A DNA stretch of 6,566 nt. Source: Bacteroidetes bacterium UBA4408. GTDB lineage: Bacteria; Bacteroidota; Bacteroidia; UBA4408. The stretch is taken from positions 1-6,566 of the forward strand of contig DGQS01000130.1 of the NCBI GenBank assembly GCA_002389785.1. The letters are read 5' to 3'. Numbering within the stretch: the first letter of the stretch is position 1; every line of letters starts with the position of its first letter. The position numbers and the translations under genes are program-made. Positions 1-6,566 of this stretch are shown here, in pieces. The notes under the pieces were generated by a model that saw only the letters and a program-made list of their open reading frames with translations, was not told the origin of the DNA and ran no database searches.

Positions 1-1350
1 CCTACTGTATCAATTCGACTTGGAACAGGTGCCGGAACATTTGGCGCAGCTACTGATTTTACAATTGGTACAAGTGCTTCCGACATAGATATTGTTGATG
101 CCAATGCAGATGGTTTTTTAGATATTGCGATAGCGAATTACAATAGCAACACACTCTCATTTTTAACCGGTACAGGAACAGGTAATTTCATTGTTCGACC
201 TAGTTATTCAAGTAATGTAAATCCTATTTCGGTTATTTCAGCAGATTTTAATAGCGATGCCAAACAGGATTTTTTGGTTGCAGATTATGGAAGTAATTCA
301 GTATCGTTGATGCTTGGATTAGGTAGTTCTAAATTTTCGGCAGCTGCAAATTTTAAAACTGATGCAGGGCCATTGGCTATAGGCAGTGGTGATTTTAATG
401 GTGATGGAAAAGCGGACATTGTTACACCAAATTATACTAATTCAACTGTATCTGTATTGCTGGGCGATGCTAGCGGAGTATTTACCAGCAGTGGAAATTT
501 CGCGGTTGGCTTAAATCCCTACTTTTCGACTATTGCTGATTTTAATGGTGATGGCGATCAAGACATTGCAGTAACCAATTCTTCTTCCACTACGGTTTCG
601 ATTTTGTTGGGTAATGGTGCCGGCTCCTTTGCAGCTGCTACTAATTTTACTTCAGGAAATGCACCTACCGGAATTGCCTCAGGTGATTTTGATGGAGATT
701 TAGATCAAGATCTTGTAGTAGCGAATTTTTCAGACAACAATTTTGCTTTTTTAGCAGGAAATGGAGCCGGTTCGTTTGCCGCACCTGTAACCTTTGCATC
801 GGCAGCAGGACCCAACAGTATTTGTAAAGCCGATTTTAATAATGATGGCGATCTTGATGTTGCGGTAGCTAATTATACCGCAGGTAACGTAACTGTGTAT
901 TTAGGAAATGGACTTGGTTCTTTTTCTGCCGGAACTCCATTTTCGACCGGAAGTTTATCTTATGAAGTAGCTGCCGCTGATTTTAATTTGGATGGAAATT
1001 CAGATTTAGCGGTGGTAAATAATGGAGCTAATACAGTATCGGTATTGCTTGGAAATGGCGCAGGTTCCTTTGCTGCTAGTGTAAATTACGCTGTTGGTTC
1101 ATTGCCCTACAGCATTGCTTTGGGCGATTATGATTTAGATGGATATATGGATATTGCTGCCGCAAATTCAAGTTCAAACAATGCCTCTGTGTTGGTAAAT
1201 AATCAGGATGGAACTTTTGCTGCTGCTGTAAATTACATGACAGGCATTGGTTCTTCGGGAATTGTTAGCGGCTTATTTAATGCAGATACTAAGCCTGATT
1301 TGGCAGTGGTAAATTTCTCAAACGACGAATTTACCATCTTGCTCAATACC
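1..1350 (+). repeat. Nine FG-GAP/VCBS protein repeats, exact 147-bp period
   Basis: Nine copies of a Ca-loop motif start at residues 33, 82, 131, 180, 229, 278, 327, 376 and 425 of the window's first frame, so the spacing is exactly 49 residues every time. The loops read DANADGFLD, DFNSDAKQD, DFNGDGKAD, DFNGDGDQD, DFDGDLDQD, DFNNDGDLD, DFNLDGNSD, DYDLDGYMD and LFNADTKPD. Between loops most units carry an LLGNGAGSFAA-like strand. The outermost copies are the most degenerate, and the ninth has Leu for the first Asp. Copies differ at many synonymous positions, so they are not recent DNA duplications. Seven such repeats usually close one beta-propeller; nine are visible and more may lie upstream. 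Confidence 0.9.
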
Positions 1351-2883
1351 AGTATTAATTTTGTTACCACTCTAACTGTTGGTTCATGCGGTACAACGGT
1401 GACTTCATTAAACGATGTTATCAATTGCAATCCGGTTAGTGGTGCTACTGATTATCGTTATCGTGTTATAAATGTTGGTTTAGGATTTAACTCAACTTTT
1501 ACACGAAATTCAGCAAGCACAGATTTCCGATTAAAATGGGCTCCGGGAGTACTATTTGGAAATACTTATCAAATAGCTGTTGCTTCCAAAGTTAACAATA
1601 TCTGGTCCTCGTTTGGAACCCCTTGTAATGTTACCATTGGACCATTTCCTACCATACAATTGTTGCCCGGTAGCTGTGGTGCAATACTTGCGGATATGAA
1701 TCTTCCTATATATACTGATACAGTTTCAGGAGCAAATGATTATGAATACCGCATACAAAATGCTATTTTGGGTTACGATCACACCTGGACACGCAATCAG
1801 GCAAGCAACGATTACCGTTTAAGTTGGGCATATTCACAACTGATTCAAGGTTTACAATATGGATTTACCTACTCAATTCAAGTACGGGCATTGGTTGGAA
1901 AAACGAATTTGCTTCCGGGAGTTTGGGGTAGTTTTGGTCCGGCTTGCAACGTAACCTTGAGTGGCTTTCCACAAACACAATTAAATTTGGCTACTTGCAA
2001 TTCCTTGCTAACTAATTTAACCGATCAGGTATTTACTATTCCTGTTTCTGGAGCTAAAGATTATGAATACCGTGTGAGTAATGCCGGTCAAGCCTTTACA
2101 AATACAGCTACACGAAACTCAAGTCTTTCTGATTTTAGACTTAATTGGATACCTTCCATTTCGGGTAATGGTATACGCTATTCAACCACCTATGATGTAG
2201 AGGTGAGAGCAAAAGTGGGTGGAGTTTTTGGAACTTTTGGCAACGTATGTATCGTAACAACGCCTGCGTCACCACTTACGGCTTTGCAACCAGCATTTTG
2301 CAGTAATTATCCTTTGCCTGTATTTAGTTCTGTTGTAAATTGCATAGCGGTGCCGGGTGCATCAAATTACCGATACCACATTACCGGTCCTGCCGGATAT
2401 GATAAAACATTTACCCGAAATGCTCCAACCACCGATTGGCGTTTTTCATGGACCTTGTTGTGTTGCGGACAACAAAATATGTTGCCGAACACAACCTATA
2501 CAGTAGAAGTTGCTTCTTATACCGGAGGAGTTTGGAGTGCTTATGGAAGCAGTTGTACCGTTGTTACTCCTGCATCTATTCCGCGCTTTTCTGCTGAAAA
2601 TACCGGTGTTACAAGTGAAGAAACCCTATTAAGTCTTTCTTTATTTCCTAATCCTTCCAAAGGAAATGAACTAAACATACAAGTTGATGGTATTAGCCCT
2701 AACAACAGTTGCATTGTAAAAATCAACGACTTGTTAGGTAAAACTATCTACACAGCAAAAGTTGAAAATGGCGAAAACAGTGTGCTAAATTTGCGCCCCG
2801 AAATTATTCTTCCTGCTGGAGTTTACCTCGTTGAAGCTGAACTCAACGGAATATCTTTGCATAAAAAACTCATCGTTGAATAG
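1..2883 (+). CDS. FG-GAP/VCBS-repeat T9SS-secreted protein, 5' partial
   Basis: This is the C-terminal 960 residues of a large extracellular protein. The frame is open from base 1 to the TAG at 2881-2883, so the true start lies outside the window. A TTG at 274 is internal to a repeat and is not a credible start. In window numbering, residues ~1-450 hold nine FG-GAP-like repeats with Ca-binding D-x-N-x-D-G-x-x-D loops, the usual unit of a beta-propeller. Residues ~453-860 hold four Fn3-like modules with paired cysteines. Residues ~877-960 form a T9SS type A sorting domain that begins SLSLFPNPSKG and ends LHKKLIVE. By family knowledge, such proteins are exported by Sec, cross the outer membrane by the T9SS, and lose the C-terminal domain on secretion or surface attachment. 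No catalytic motif is visible. Adhesion or ligand binding is the likely role, but this is inference. The signal peptide is not in the window. An intrinsic terminator follows directly. Confidence 0.93.
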   Translation, partial: PTVSIRLGTGAGTFGAATDFTIGTSASDIDIVDANADGFLDIAIANYNSNTLSFLTGTGTGNFIVRPSYSSNVNPISVISADFNSDAKQDFLVADYGSNSVSLMLGLGSSKFSAAANFKTDAGPLAIGSGDFNGDGKADIVTPNYTNSTVSVLLGDASGVFTSSGNFAVGLNPYFSTIADFNGDGDQDIAVTNSSSTTVSILLGNGAGSFAAATNFTSGNAPTGIASGDFDGDLDQDLVVANFSDNNFAFLAGNGAGSFAAPVTFASAAGPNSICKADFNNDGDLDVAVANYTAGNVTVYLGNGLGSFSAGTPFSTGSLSYEVAAADFNLDGNSDLAVVNNGANTVSVLLGNGAGSFAASVNYAVGSLPYSIALGDYDLDGYMDIAAANSSSNNASVLVNNQDGTFAAAVNYMTGIGSSGIVSGLFNADTKPDLAVVNFSNDEFTILLNTSINFVTTLTVGSCGTTVTSLNDVINCNPVSGATDYRYRVINVGLGFNSTFTRNSASTDFRLKWAPGVLFGNTYQIAVASKVNNIWSSFGTPCNVTIGPFPTIQLLPGSCGAILADMNLPIYTDTVSGANDYEYRIQNAILGYDHTWTRNQASNDYRLSWAYSQLIQGLQYGFTYSIQVRALVGKTNLLPGVWGSFGPACNVTLSGFPQTQLNLATCNSLLTNLTDQVFTIPVSGAKDYEYRVSNAGQAFTNTATRNSSLSDFRLNWIPSISGNGIRYSTTYDVEVRAKVGGVFGTFGNVCIVTTPASPLTALQPAFCSNYPLPVFSSVVNCIAVPGASNYRYHITGPAGYDKTFTRNAPTTDWRFSWTLLCCGQQNMLPNTTYTVEVASYTGGVWSAYGSSCTVVTPASIPRFSAENTGVTSEETLLSLSLFPNPSKGNELNIQVDGISPNNSCIVKINDLLGKTIYTAKVENGENSVLNLRPEIILPAGVYLVEAELNGISLHKKLIVE
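1357..2580 (+). repeat. Four Fn3-like modules with a conserved Cys pair
   Basis: Four tandem modules of about 100-107 residues lie at roughly 1357-1650, 1651-1971, 1972-2274 and 2275-2580. Each has an early Cys (residues 463, 559, 666, 767), an SGAxDYxYRV-like strand, a TRNxxxxDxRLxW segment (for example TRNSASTDFRLKW), a YxxxVxAxxxGxW strand, and a late Cys in a GxxCxVT ending (542, 649, 750, 852). The spacing suggests one disulfide joining the two ends of each module. Modules 1 and 4 also have an extra Cys at the same place (476 and 781), and module 4 has an adjacent Cys pair (821-822). The fold resembles fibronectin type III by strand pattern; this is inference. Modules of this kind occur in Bacteroidota T9SS cargo proteins. 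Their ligand is unknown to me. Confidence 0.75.
2629..2880 (+). other. T9SS type A C-terminal sorting domain
   Basis: The last ~84 residues match the Por_Secre_tail/type A pattern: an opening LFPNPSKG, a central VKINDLLGKTIYT strand, then ILPAGVYLVEAELNG and a final KKLIVE strand. In this family the domain directs the folded protein from the periplasm through the T9SS outer-membrane channel and is then removed by the sortase PorU. It shows that the upstream repeats act outside the cell. Confidence 0.93.
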
Positions 2884-2889
2884 TTTAAC

Positions 2890-2926
2890 AAAAGAGTACC
2901 TGCTAACTAAGGTGGGTACTCTTTTT
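2890..2926 (+). terminator. Intrinsic terminator after the FG-GAP gene
   Basis: An 11-bp perfect stem pairs AAAAGAGTACC (2890-2900) with GGTACTCTTTT (2915-2925). The loop is 14 nt and the 3' arm ends in a run of T. It starts 6 bases after the stop codon, so it should end transcription of the first gene and separate it from the next one. Confidence 0.88.
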
Positions 2927-2952
2927 ACATATACATACTTCCCAATTATGTG

Positions 2953-2960
2953 TATTTTTG
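2953..2960 (+). promoter_or_regulatory. Bacteroidota -7 promoter box (TAnnTTTG)
   Basis: TATTTTTG fits the Bacteroidota -7 consensus TAnnTTTG exactly. It lies 22 bases before the ATG at 2983 and just past the preceding terminator, so it would give a short, A/T-rich leader without a Shine-Dalgarno sequence. No TTG-type -33 element is visible at the expected distance, which lowers confidence. Confidence 0.5.
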
Positions 2961-2982
2961 ACCTCTCATTAAACTTTTTAAA

Positions 2983-4095
2983 ATGAAAAAAATTACTTTT
3001 TTACTTTCTACGCTTATTCTTGGAATTGCAGCCCAAGCACAGATTACAATAACAAAAAACGATTTTGCTATTGCAGGTGATACCTTTAGAATTAGCAATG
3101 CAGCCGGTTTAGGAATTACGGATCTTGATTCAACCGGAGCAAACCGTACTTGGGATTATTCCGCACTAACTGCAGTAACTCAAACAGTAGATACCTTTGT
3201 TTCGGTTAGCTCTACTCCCTTGTTGTATCAATTGTACTTCAACAATCAATTTGTATATCCAAATACTAAAGCAACAGTAGCTACAAAAATTAATACTCCA
3301 ACTTTACCTCCCGGAGCGCCCATCACCATTAGTAATACTTATGGTTTTTACAAAGTAAATACTTCAGCTTTTTCGCAAGTTGGGTTTGGTGCCACCATTA
3401 GCGGATTACCTACGTCTATTCCTTACGATTCGTTAGATTATGTTTATCGTTTTCCAATGAACTATGGCAACGTGGATTCGTGTAAGTATAAATTTCAATT
3501 AAGTATACCTAACATCGGCTATTTGCGTCGTCGTGCACGCAGAGTAAATGTGGTTGATGGCTGGGGAACACTCATTACTCCATTTGGAACTTTTAATACC
3601 TTGCGCGTTAAATCTACTACTTATGCAACCGATACCATTTATATTACTCAACTCATGTTTGGGACACAAATTGTGCAACAACCTACCGTTGAGTATAAAT
3701 GGATTGGTACAAATAGTGGAATTCCTTATTTAACTATTAATGCTACAGCCGACAGTATTCCTCAAATAACTTCGGTAAGTTATAGAGATAGTTTGAGAGT
3801 TCCATTGATTTCAATTGGAATAGAAAAATTACCTACAGTTATCCGCGATGCTGCTATTTATCCCAATCCTGCAACATCCCAAAGTCTGATCACATTTACC
3901 TTGGAAAAAGCCGGTAAAGTTCAGCTCGAATTAGTTGATGCGCAGGGAAGGCTGATAGAGAAATTAATGGAGGCCACTTTACCGGAAGGCATTGCGGTTT
4001 ATCCTATTGATATGTCAAGTAAAGCAAAAGGATTGTACTTTGTTAGAATTAATAATGGCAGCAGTCCAATTACATTGAAACTATCTAAACAATAA
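2983..4095 (+). CDS. T9SS type A sorting domain-containing secreted protein
   Basis: This is a complete 370-residue protein of unknown function. A clear Sec signal peptide (MKKITFLLSTLILGIAAQAQ) has a likely cleavage site after Ala19 (AQA). The middle region, residues ~20-285, is rich in Thr, Ser, Tyr and Asn. I do not recognise an enzyme family in it. It contains a basic stretch RRRARR (182-187) followed by a VDGWGTLITPFGTFNTLRVKS-like segment (from ~190) of a kind seen in uncharacterised Bacteroidota secreted proteins. Residues ~289-370 are a T9SS type A sorting domain: AAIYPNPA, then VQLELVDAQGRLIEK, KGLYFVRINNG and a final LKLSKQ. The ATG at 2983 is chosen because it opens directly into the signal peptide and sits just after a promoter-like box. 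The gene has its own terminator, so it is probably monocistronic. It is secreted or surface-attached; its role is unknown. Confidence 0.93.
   Translation: MKKITFLLSTLILGIAAQAQITITKNDFAIAGDTFRISNAAGLGITDLDSTGANRTWDYSALTAVTQTVDTFVSVSSTPLLYQLYFNNQFVYPNTKATVATKINTPTLPPGAPITISNTYGFYKVNTSAFSQVGFGATISGLPTSIPYDSLDYVYRFPMNYGNVDSCKYKFQLSIPNIGYLRRRARRVNVVDGWGTLITPFGTFNTLRVKSTTYATDTIYITQLMFGTQIVQQPTVEYKWIGTNSGIPYLTINATADSIPQITSVSYRDSLRVPLISIGIEKLPTVIRDAAIYPNPATSQSLITFTLEKAGKVQLELVDAQGRLIEKLMEATLPEGIAVYPIDMSSKAKGLYFVRINNGSSPITLKLSKQ
3847..4092 (+). other. T9SS type A C-terminal sorting domain
   Basis: Residues ~289-370 of the second gene show the YPNP opening, the QGRLIEK turn, the GLYFVRI strand and a short basic C-terminal strand. 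This second sorting domain near that of the first gene shows that both proteins use the same export route. The two domains differ widely in sequence, so they are not a local copy of each other. Confidence 0.9.
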
Positions 4096-4113
4096 TTGTT
4101 TTAGTGATGGAAC

Positions 4114-4148
4114 AAAAAACCTTCTGTTTAAAAGCAGAAGGTTTTTTT
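4114..4148 (+). terminator. Intrinsic terminator after the second T9SS cargo gene
   Basis: A 13-bp perfect stem pairs AAAAAACCTTCTG (4114-4126) with CAGAAGGTTTTTT (4135-4147). The loop is 8 nt (TTTAAAAG) and a T run ends at 4148. It starts 18 bases past the stop codon at 4095. It should isolate the cargo gene from the GH3 fusion gene. Confidence 0.9.
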
Positions 4149-4200
4149 ATTTTTATGAACTCCACTTAAATTGTTTCGTCTCAATTTTCACTTGAAGCAA

Positions 4201-4219
4201 TCAACAATACTATTGTTGA
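4201..4219. promoter_or_regulatory. Perfect 19-bp palindrome, possible operator
   Basis: TCAACAATA (4201-4209), a central C, and TATTGTTGA (4211-4219) form a perfect inverted repeat with 9-bp arms. It lies 80 bases before the ATG of the GH3 fusion gene and about 50 bases beyond the upstream terminator. The size and near-absent spacer are typical of a site for a dimeric DNA-binding protein. There is no T run after it, so it is not a terminator. The regulator is unknown, and no regulator gene is in the window. Confidence 0.45.
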
Positions 4220-4299
4220 AAACAAATGCAAATCATAACAAAATAAGCATTCTTAATAAATAGTTTTAACCCTGAGTAAAATTCTACGTTAAAGCTACT

Positions 4300-6566
4300 A
4301 TGAAACGGCCTTTAATTATTGCATTAAGTATACTTGGTTTGTTTGTAACCCAATGGGTATGGAGCAACAGCGGTATATTTACTAACGAAAGCAAGGTTAA
4401 CCGAATGAAAGCCACACTGGATTCATTAGCCTATGAATACGATATAGCGAATGTAGATTCGGCAGTTTCGAAAAAATTTAATAAACGCTCACACCGCAAG
4501 CACAAGCGAATTAGCTGGGCCGATTCGGTGTATCAATCCATGAGTCCGGATGAACGATTGGGCCAATTGTTTATGGTTGCTGCCTGGAGCAATAAAGATG
4601 AGAAACATAAAAAGGAAATTGAAAAATTAATTTGCGATTATCACATAGGCGGAATCATGTTTATGCAAGGTGGTCCATACCGAGAAGCACAGCTTTGTAA
4701 TAATTACCAAGCCTTATCAAAAACTCCTTTGCTGGTAAGTATGGATGCTGAATGGGGATTGGCCATGCGTTTAGACAGTGTTGCAAAATATCCGAAGCAA
4801 ATGACTTTAGGTGCTATTCAAGACGACAGTTTAATTTATAAAATGGGAGTTCAAATTGCTAGAGAATGCAAGCGATTGGGCATACAAGTAAATTTTGCCC
4901 CTGTTGTAGATATCAATAGTAATCCGGCTAATCCTGTTATTGGATATAGATCTTTTGGTGAAAATAAATACAATGTGGCACGCAAAGGAATTGCTTACAT
5001 GAAAGGCATGCAATCGCAGCATGTGCTCAGCAACGCAAAACATTTTCCGGGACACGGCGATACCGATGTTGACTCGCACAAAGCCTTACCGGTAATTAAT
5101 CATTCACGAACACGCATGGATTCAATCGAGCTGTATCCATTTGTGGAATTGATTAAAAATGGACTATCGAGCACCATGGTAGCACATTTAAATATACCGG
5201 CTTACGATACCGCAAGTAACAGTGCTTCTTCCTTATCAAAGGCGGTTGTTACAAAATTGTTAAAAGATTCACTTAAATTTAAAGGACTTGTATTTACGGA
5301 TGCACTCAACATGAAAGGTGTGAGTAGTTTTCACAAGCCGGGTGTGGTTGATGCCAAAGCATTGCTTGCCGGAAATGATGTATTACTGTTTGCCGAAGAT
5401 GTTCCAACAGCCATTGAACAAATAAAACAAGCCATCGATAGTTGCCAATTATCATGGAAAGATATTTACACACGCTGTTATAAAATATTGAAAGCTAAAG
5501 AATGGGCAGGTTTACATCATTTAAAACCCATTGACCTTGCTAATTTAGGGAAGGATTTAAATTCATTAGAAGCTGATTTGTTGAACCGAAAATTATACGA
5601 AGCATCGCTCACCTTGCTTACCAACAAAGAAGCTATTGTTCCCTTAAAAAGATTGGATACATTAAAAATTGCATCTGTGAGTTTTGGCGATCGCACCAAA
5701 AACACATTTCAAAAAACACTCGACAATTATGCTACAGTAACCCACTTTAATTTGACCGCAGATGCATCTAAAAAAGAATGCGATTCACTTGTTAAAACTT
5801 TAAGTAAATTCAATTTGGTGCTGGCATGCTTAAATAACACGAATGTGCGCCCTGCTAAAAATTTTGGTGTGAGTGATAAGAGTATTGAGCTATTAGACAG
5901 CATACAAGCTCGTACAAAAGTTATATTAACTGTTTTGGCAAATCCGGCTTGTTTATCGAAGTTTAAAAATCCATTACAATTTAATGCATTGATCATGGGT
6001 TATGAAGAAACCGAATATAGTCAACGCCTGTGCGCTTCCTTAATTTTTGGAGGAGCTACTTCAAAAGGTAAATTGGCTTTTACTGTTCCCGGGTTTTTTA
6101 AAACCGGTGATGGAATTGATATAGGCGAGCCGGTTAGGTTTAGGTATTGTTTACCAGAAGAAGCTGGTATTGCAGCACTCGATTTATCGCGTATTGATAC
6201 CATCGTAACCAAAGCAATAAAAGAACATGCAGCGCCGGGTTGTCAAGTATTGGTTGCTCAAAATGGAAAAGTTATTTATCAAAAATCGTTTGGAACTACT
6301 ACCTACGAGAATCCGGTTCCCATTGAAAACGATTTTGTGTACGACATTGCTTCTGTTACAAAAGTAGCAGCTTCGGTGCTTTCGCTTATGAAGCTATACG
6401 AAAGCGGTAAAATTGAACTCGATTCAGGGCTTGCCTATTACCTTCCCGAGTTAAAAGCTACATCGAAAGGCAAGTTAACCTTACGCGAAATATTAACACA
6501 TCAGGCCGGACTTAAAGCCTGGATTCCATTTTGGAAAAACACCATGGAGAATGGCGAGTGGAAAAC
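4300..6566 (+). CDS. NagZ-like GH3 hydrolase fused to beta-lactamase-family serine hydrolase, 3' partial
   Basis: The frame is open from the ATG at 4300 to the window end: 755 full codons with no stop. An in-frame TGA at 4273 makes this the first usable ATG. Residues ~1-24 form a hydrophobic signal peptide or anchor without a lipobox Cys, followed by a very basic segment (58-70). The GH3 N-terminal domain spans ~80-400. It shows LGQLFMVAAW, a DAEWG loop (149-153), NFAPVVDINSNP (198-209), IGYRSFG (214-220), KHFPGHGDTDVDSH (247-260) and FTDALNMKG (332-340). By homology to NagZ, Asp258/His260 form the acid-base dyad and Asp334 is the nucleophile, so this part should be an active exo-beta-N-acetylglucosaminidase. 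Residues ~420-610 resemble the GH3 C-terminal domain. From ~618 (LPEEAGI) a beta-lactamase/class C PBP-like domain starts, with SxxK at Ser685-Lys688; its later motifs lie outside the window. The likely substrates are peptidoglycan or muropeptides in the periplasm or at the surface; this is inference. Confidence 0.92.
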   Translation, partial: MKRPLIIALSILGLFVTQWVWSNSGIFTNESKVNRMKATLDSLAYEYDIANVDSAVSKKFNKRSHRKHKRISWADSVYQSMSPDERLGQLFMVAAWSNKDEKHKKEIEKLICDYHIGGIMFMQGGPYREAQLCNNYQALSKTPLLVSMDAEWGLAMRLDSVAKYPKQMTLGAIQDDSLIYKMGVQIARECKRLGIQVNFAPVVDINSNPANPVIGYRSFGENKYNVARKGIAYMKGMQSQHVLSNAKHFPGHGDTDVDSHKALPVINHSRTRMDSIELYPFVELIKNGLSSTMVAHLNIPAYDTASNSASSLSKAVVTKLLKDSLKFKGLVFTDALNMKGVSSFHKPGVVDAKALLAGNDVLLFAEDVPTAIEQIKQAIDSCQLSWKDIYTRCYKILKAKEWAGLHHLKPIDLANLGKDLNSLEADLLNRKLYEASLTLLTNKEAIVPLKRLDTLKIASVSFGDRTKNTFQKTLDNYATVTHFNLTADASKKECDSLVKTLSKFNLVLACLNNTNVRPAKNFGVSDKSIELLDSIQARTKVILTVLANPACLSKFKNPLQFNALIMGYEETEYSQRLCASLIFGGATSKGKLAFTVPGFFKTGDGIDIGEPVRFRYCLPEEAGIAALDLSRIDTIVTKAIKEHAAPGCQVLVAQNGKVIYQKSFGTTTYENPVPIENDFVYDIASVTKVAASVLSLMKLYESGKIELDSGLAYYLPELKATSKGKLTLREILTHQAGLKAWIPFWKNTMENGEWK
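4540..5500 (+). other. GH3 N-terminal catalytic domain (NagZ type)
   Basis: This TIM-barrel module carries all the NagZ-type landmarks that I can check by eye. They are the substrate-loop DAEWG (149-153), Arg217 in IGYRSFG, the KH(F)PGHGxxxxDSH loop with Asp258 and His260, and Asp334 in TDALNMKG. The D(S/T)H loop separates NagZ-type N-acetylglucosaminidases from GH3 beta-glucosidases, which use a Glu acid-base. No catalytic residue is missing. Confidence 0.88.
6151..6566 (+). other. Beta-lactamase-family serine hydrolase domain, truncated by window end
   Basis: The domain starts LPEEAGIAALDLSRIDTIV and continues through APGCQVLVAQNGKVIYQ, DIASVTKVAASV (SxxK, Ser685/Lys688) and LTLREILTHQAGL. 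This order is typical of the Pfam Beta-lactamase family (class C enzymes, DD-carboxypeptidases, esterases). The YxN and KTG-like motifs would lie further right, so neither the subclass nor activity can be decided here. Confidence 0.87.

Noticed and set aside
1..1350. The 147-bp periodic repeats as a DNA-level tandem repeat or CRISPR-like array
   Set aside because: The period is in the protein. The nucleotide copies have diverged at synonymous sites, and there are no identical repeats with unique spacers.
274..2883. TTG at 274 as the start of the first gene
   Set aside because: The same frame is open back to base 1 and encodes two more FG-GAP repeats. The TTG lies inside the second repeat, so the gene is 5'-truncated by the window.
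3499..3733. Short frames on both strands within the second T9SS cargo gene
   Set aside because: They overlap a complete gene with a signal peptide and sorting domain, and have no independent support.
4261..4268. TAGTTTTA as a -7 promoter box for the GH3 fusion gene
   Set aside because: It misses the final G of TAnnTTTG, and no TTG lies at a suitable distance upstream; the nearest TTG ends more than 40 bases away.
2883..4300. The three genes as one operon or functional system
   Set aside because: Strong intrinsic terminators lie after both upstream genes, and a separate promoter-like box precedes the second. Sharing the T9SS route is not evidence of a joint function.
4831..5079. Minus-strand reading frame of 82 codons
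   Set aside because: It lies opposite the GH3 catalytic core, whose motifs clearly assign coding to the + strand. The minus-strand protein has no recognisable feature.
5517..6212. Three minus-strand frames of about 60-90 codons
   Set aside because: All lie opposite the continuous GH3/serine hydrolase frame and show no start context or motif of their own.

Overview
The window looks like a low-GC Bacteroidota chromosome segment (Flavobacteriia, Sphingobacteriia or Chitinophagia-like; I cannot narrow it further). Support comes from two proteins that end in type A type IX secretion system (T9SS) sorting domains, a TAnnTTTG-type Bacteroidota promoter element, the lack of clear Shine-Dalgarno sequences, and Bacteroidota-style extracellular modules. 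All genes read on the + strand. I see no RNA gene, mobile element or CRISPR array.

Layout: (1) Bases 1-2883 are the 3' part of a large secreted protein whose start lies left of the window. It has nine FG-GAP/VCBS repeats at an exact 49-residue period, four ~100-residue cysteine-bearing Fn3-like modules, and a T9SS sorting domain. A strong intrinsic terminator follows (2890-2926). (2) A second, complete T9SS cargo gene (2983-4095) follows, with a signal peptide, an unrecognised middle region and a sorting domain. It has its own promoter-like box (2953-2960) and its own terminator (4114-4148). (3) After a 204-bp intergenic region that holds a perfect 19-bp palindrome (4201-4219), a long gene opens at 4300 and runs off the right edge. 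It encodes an N-terminal signal or anchor, a complete NagZ-like glycoside hydrolase family 3 module, a GH3 C-terminal module, and the start of a beta-lactamase-family serine hydrolase with its SxxK motif.

The genes are separated by terminators, so they are probably independent transcription units rather than an operon. The first two are surface or secreted cargo of the T9SS; the third is probably a cell-envelope enzyme acting on peptidoglycan-type substrates. I do not see a clear new multi-gene system. The items most worth a second look are the two-enzyme fusion, the unnamed cysteine-bearing repeat module, the rigid 49-residue propeller repeat, and the palindrome in front of the fusion gene.
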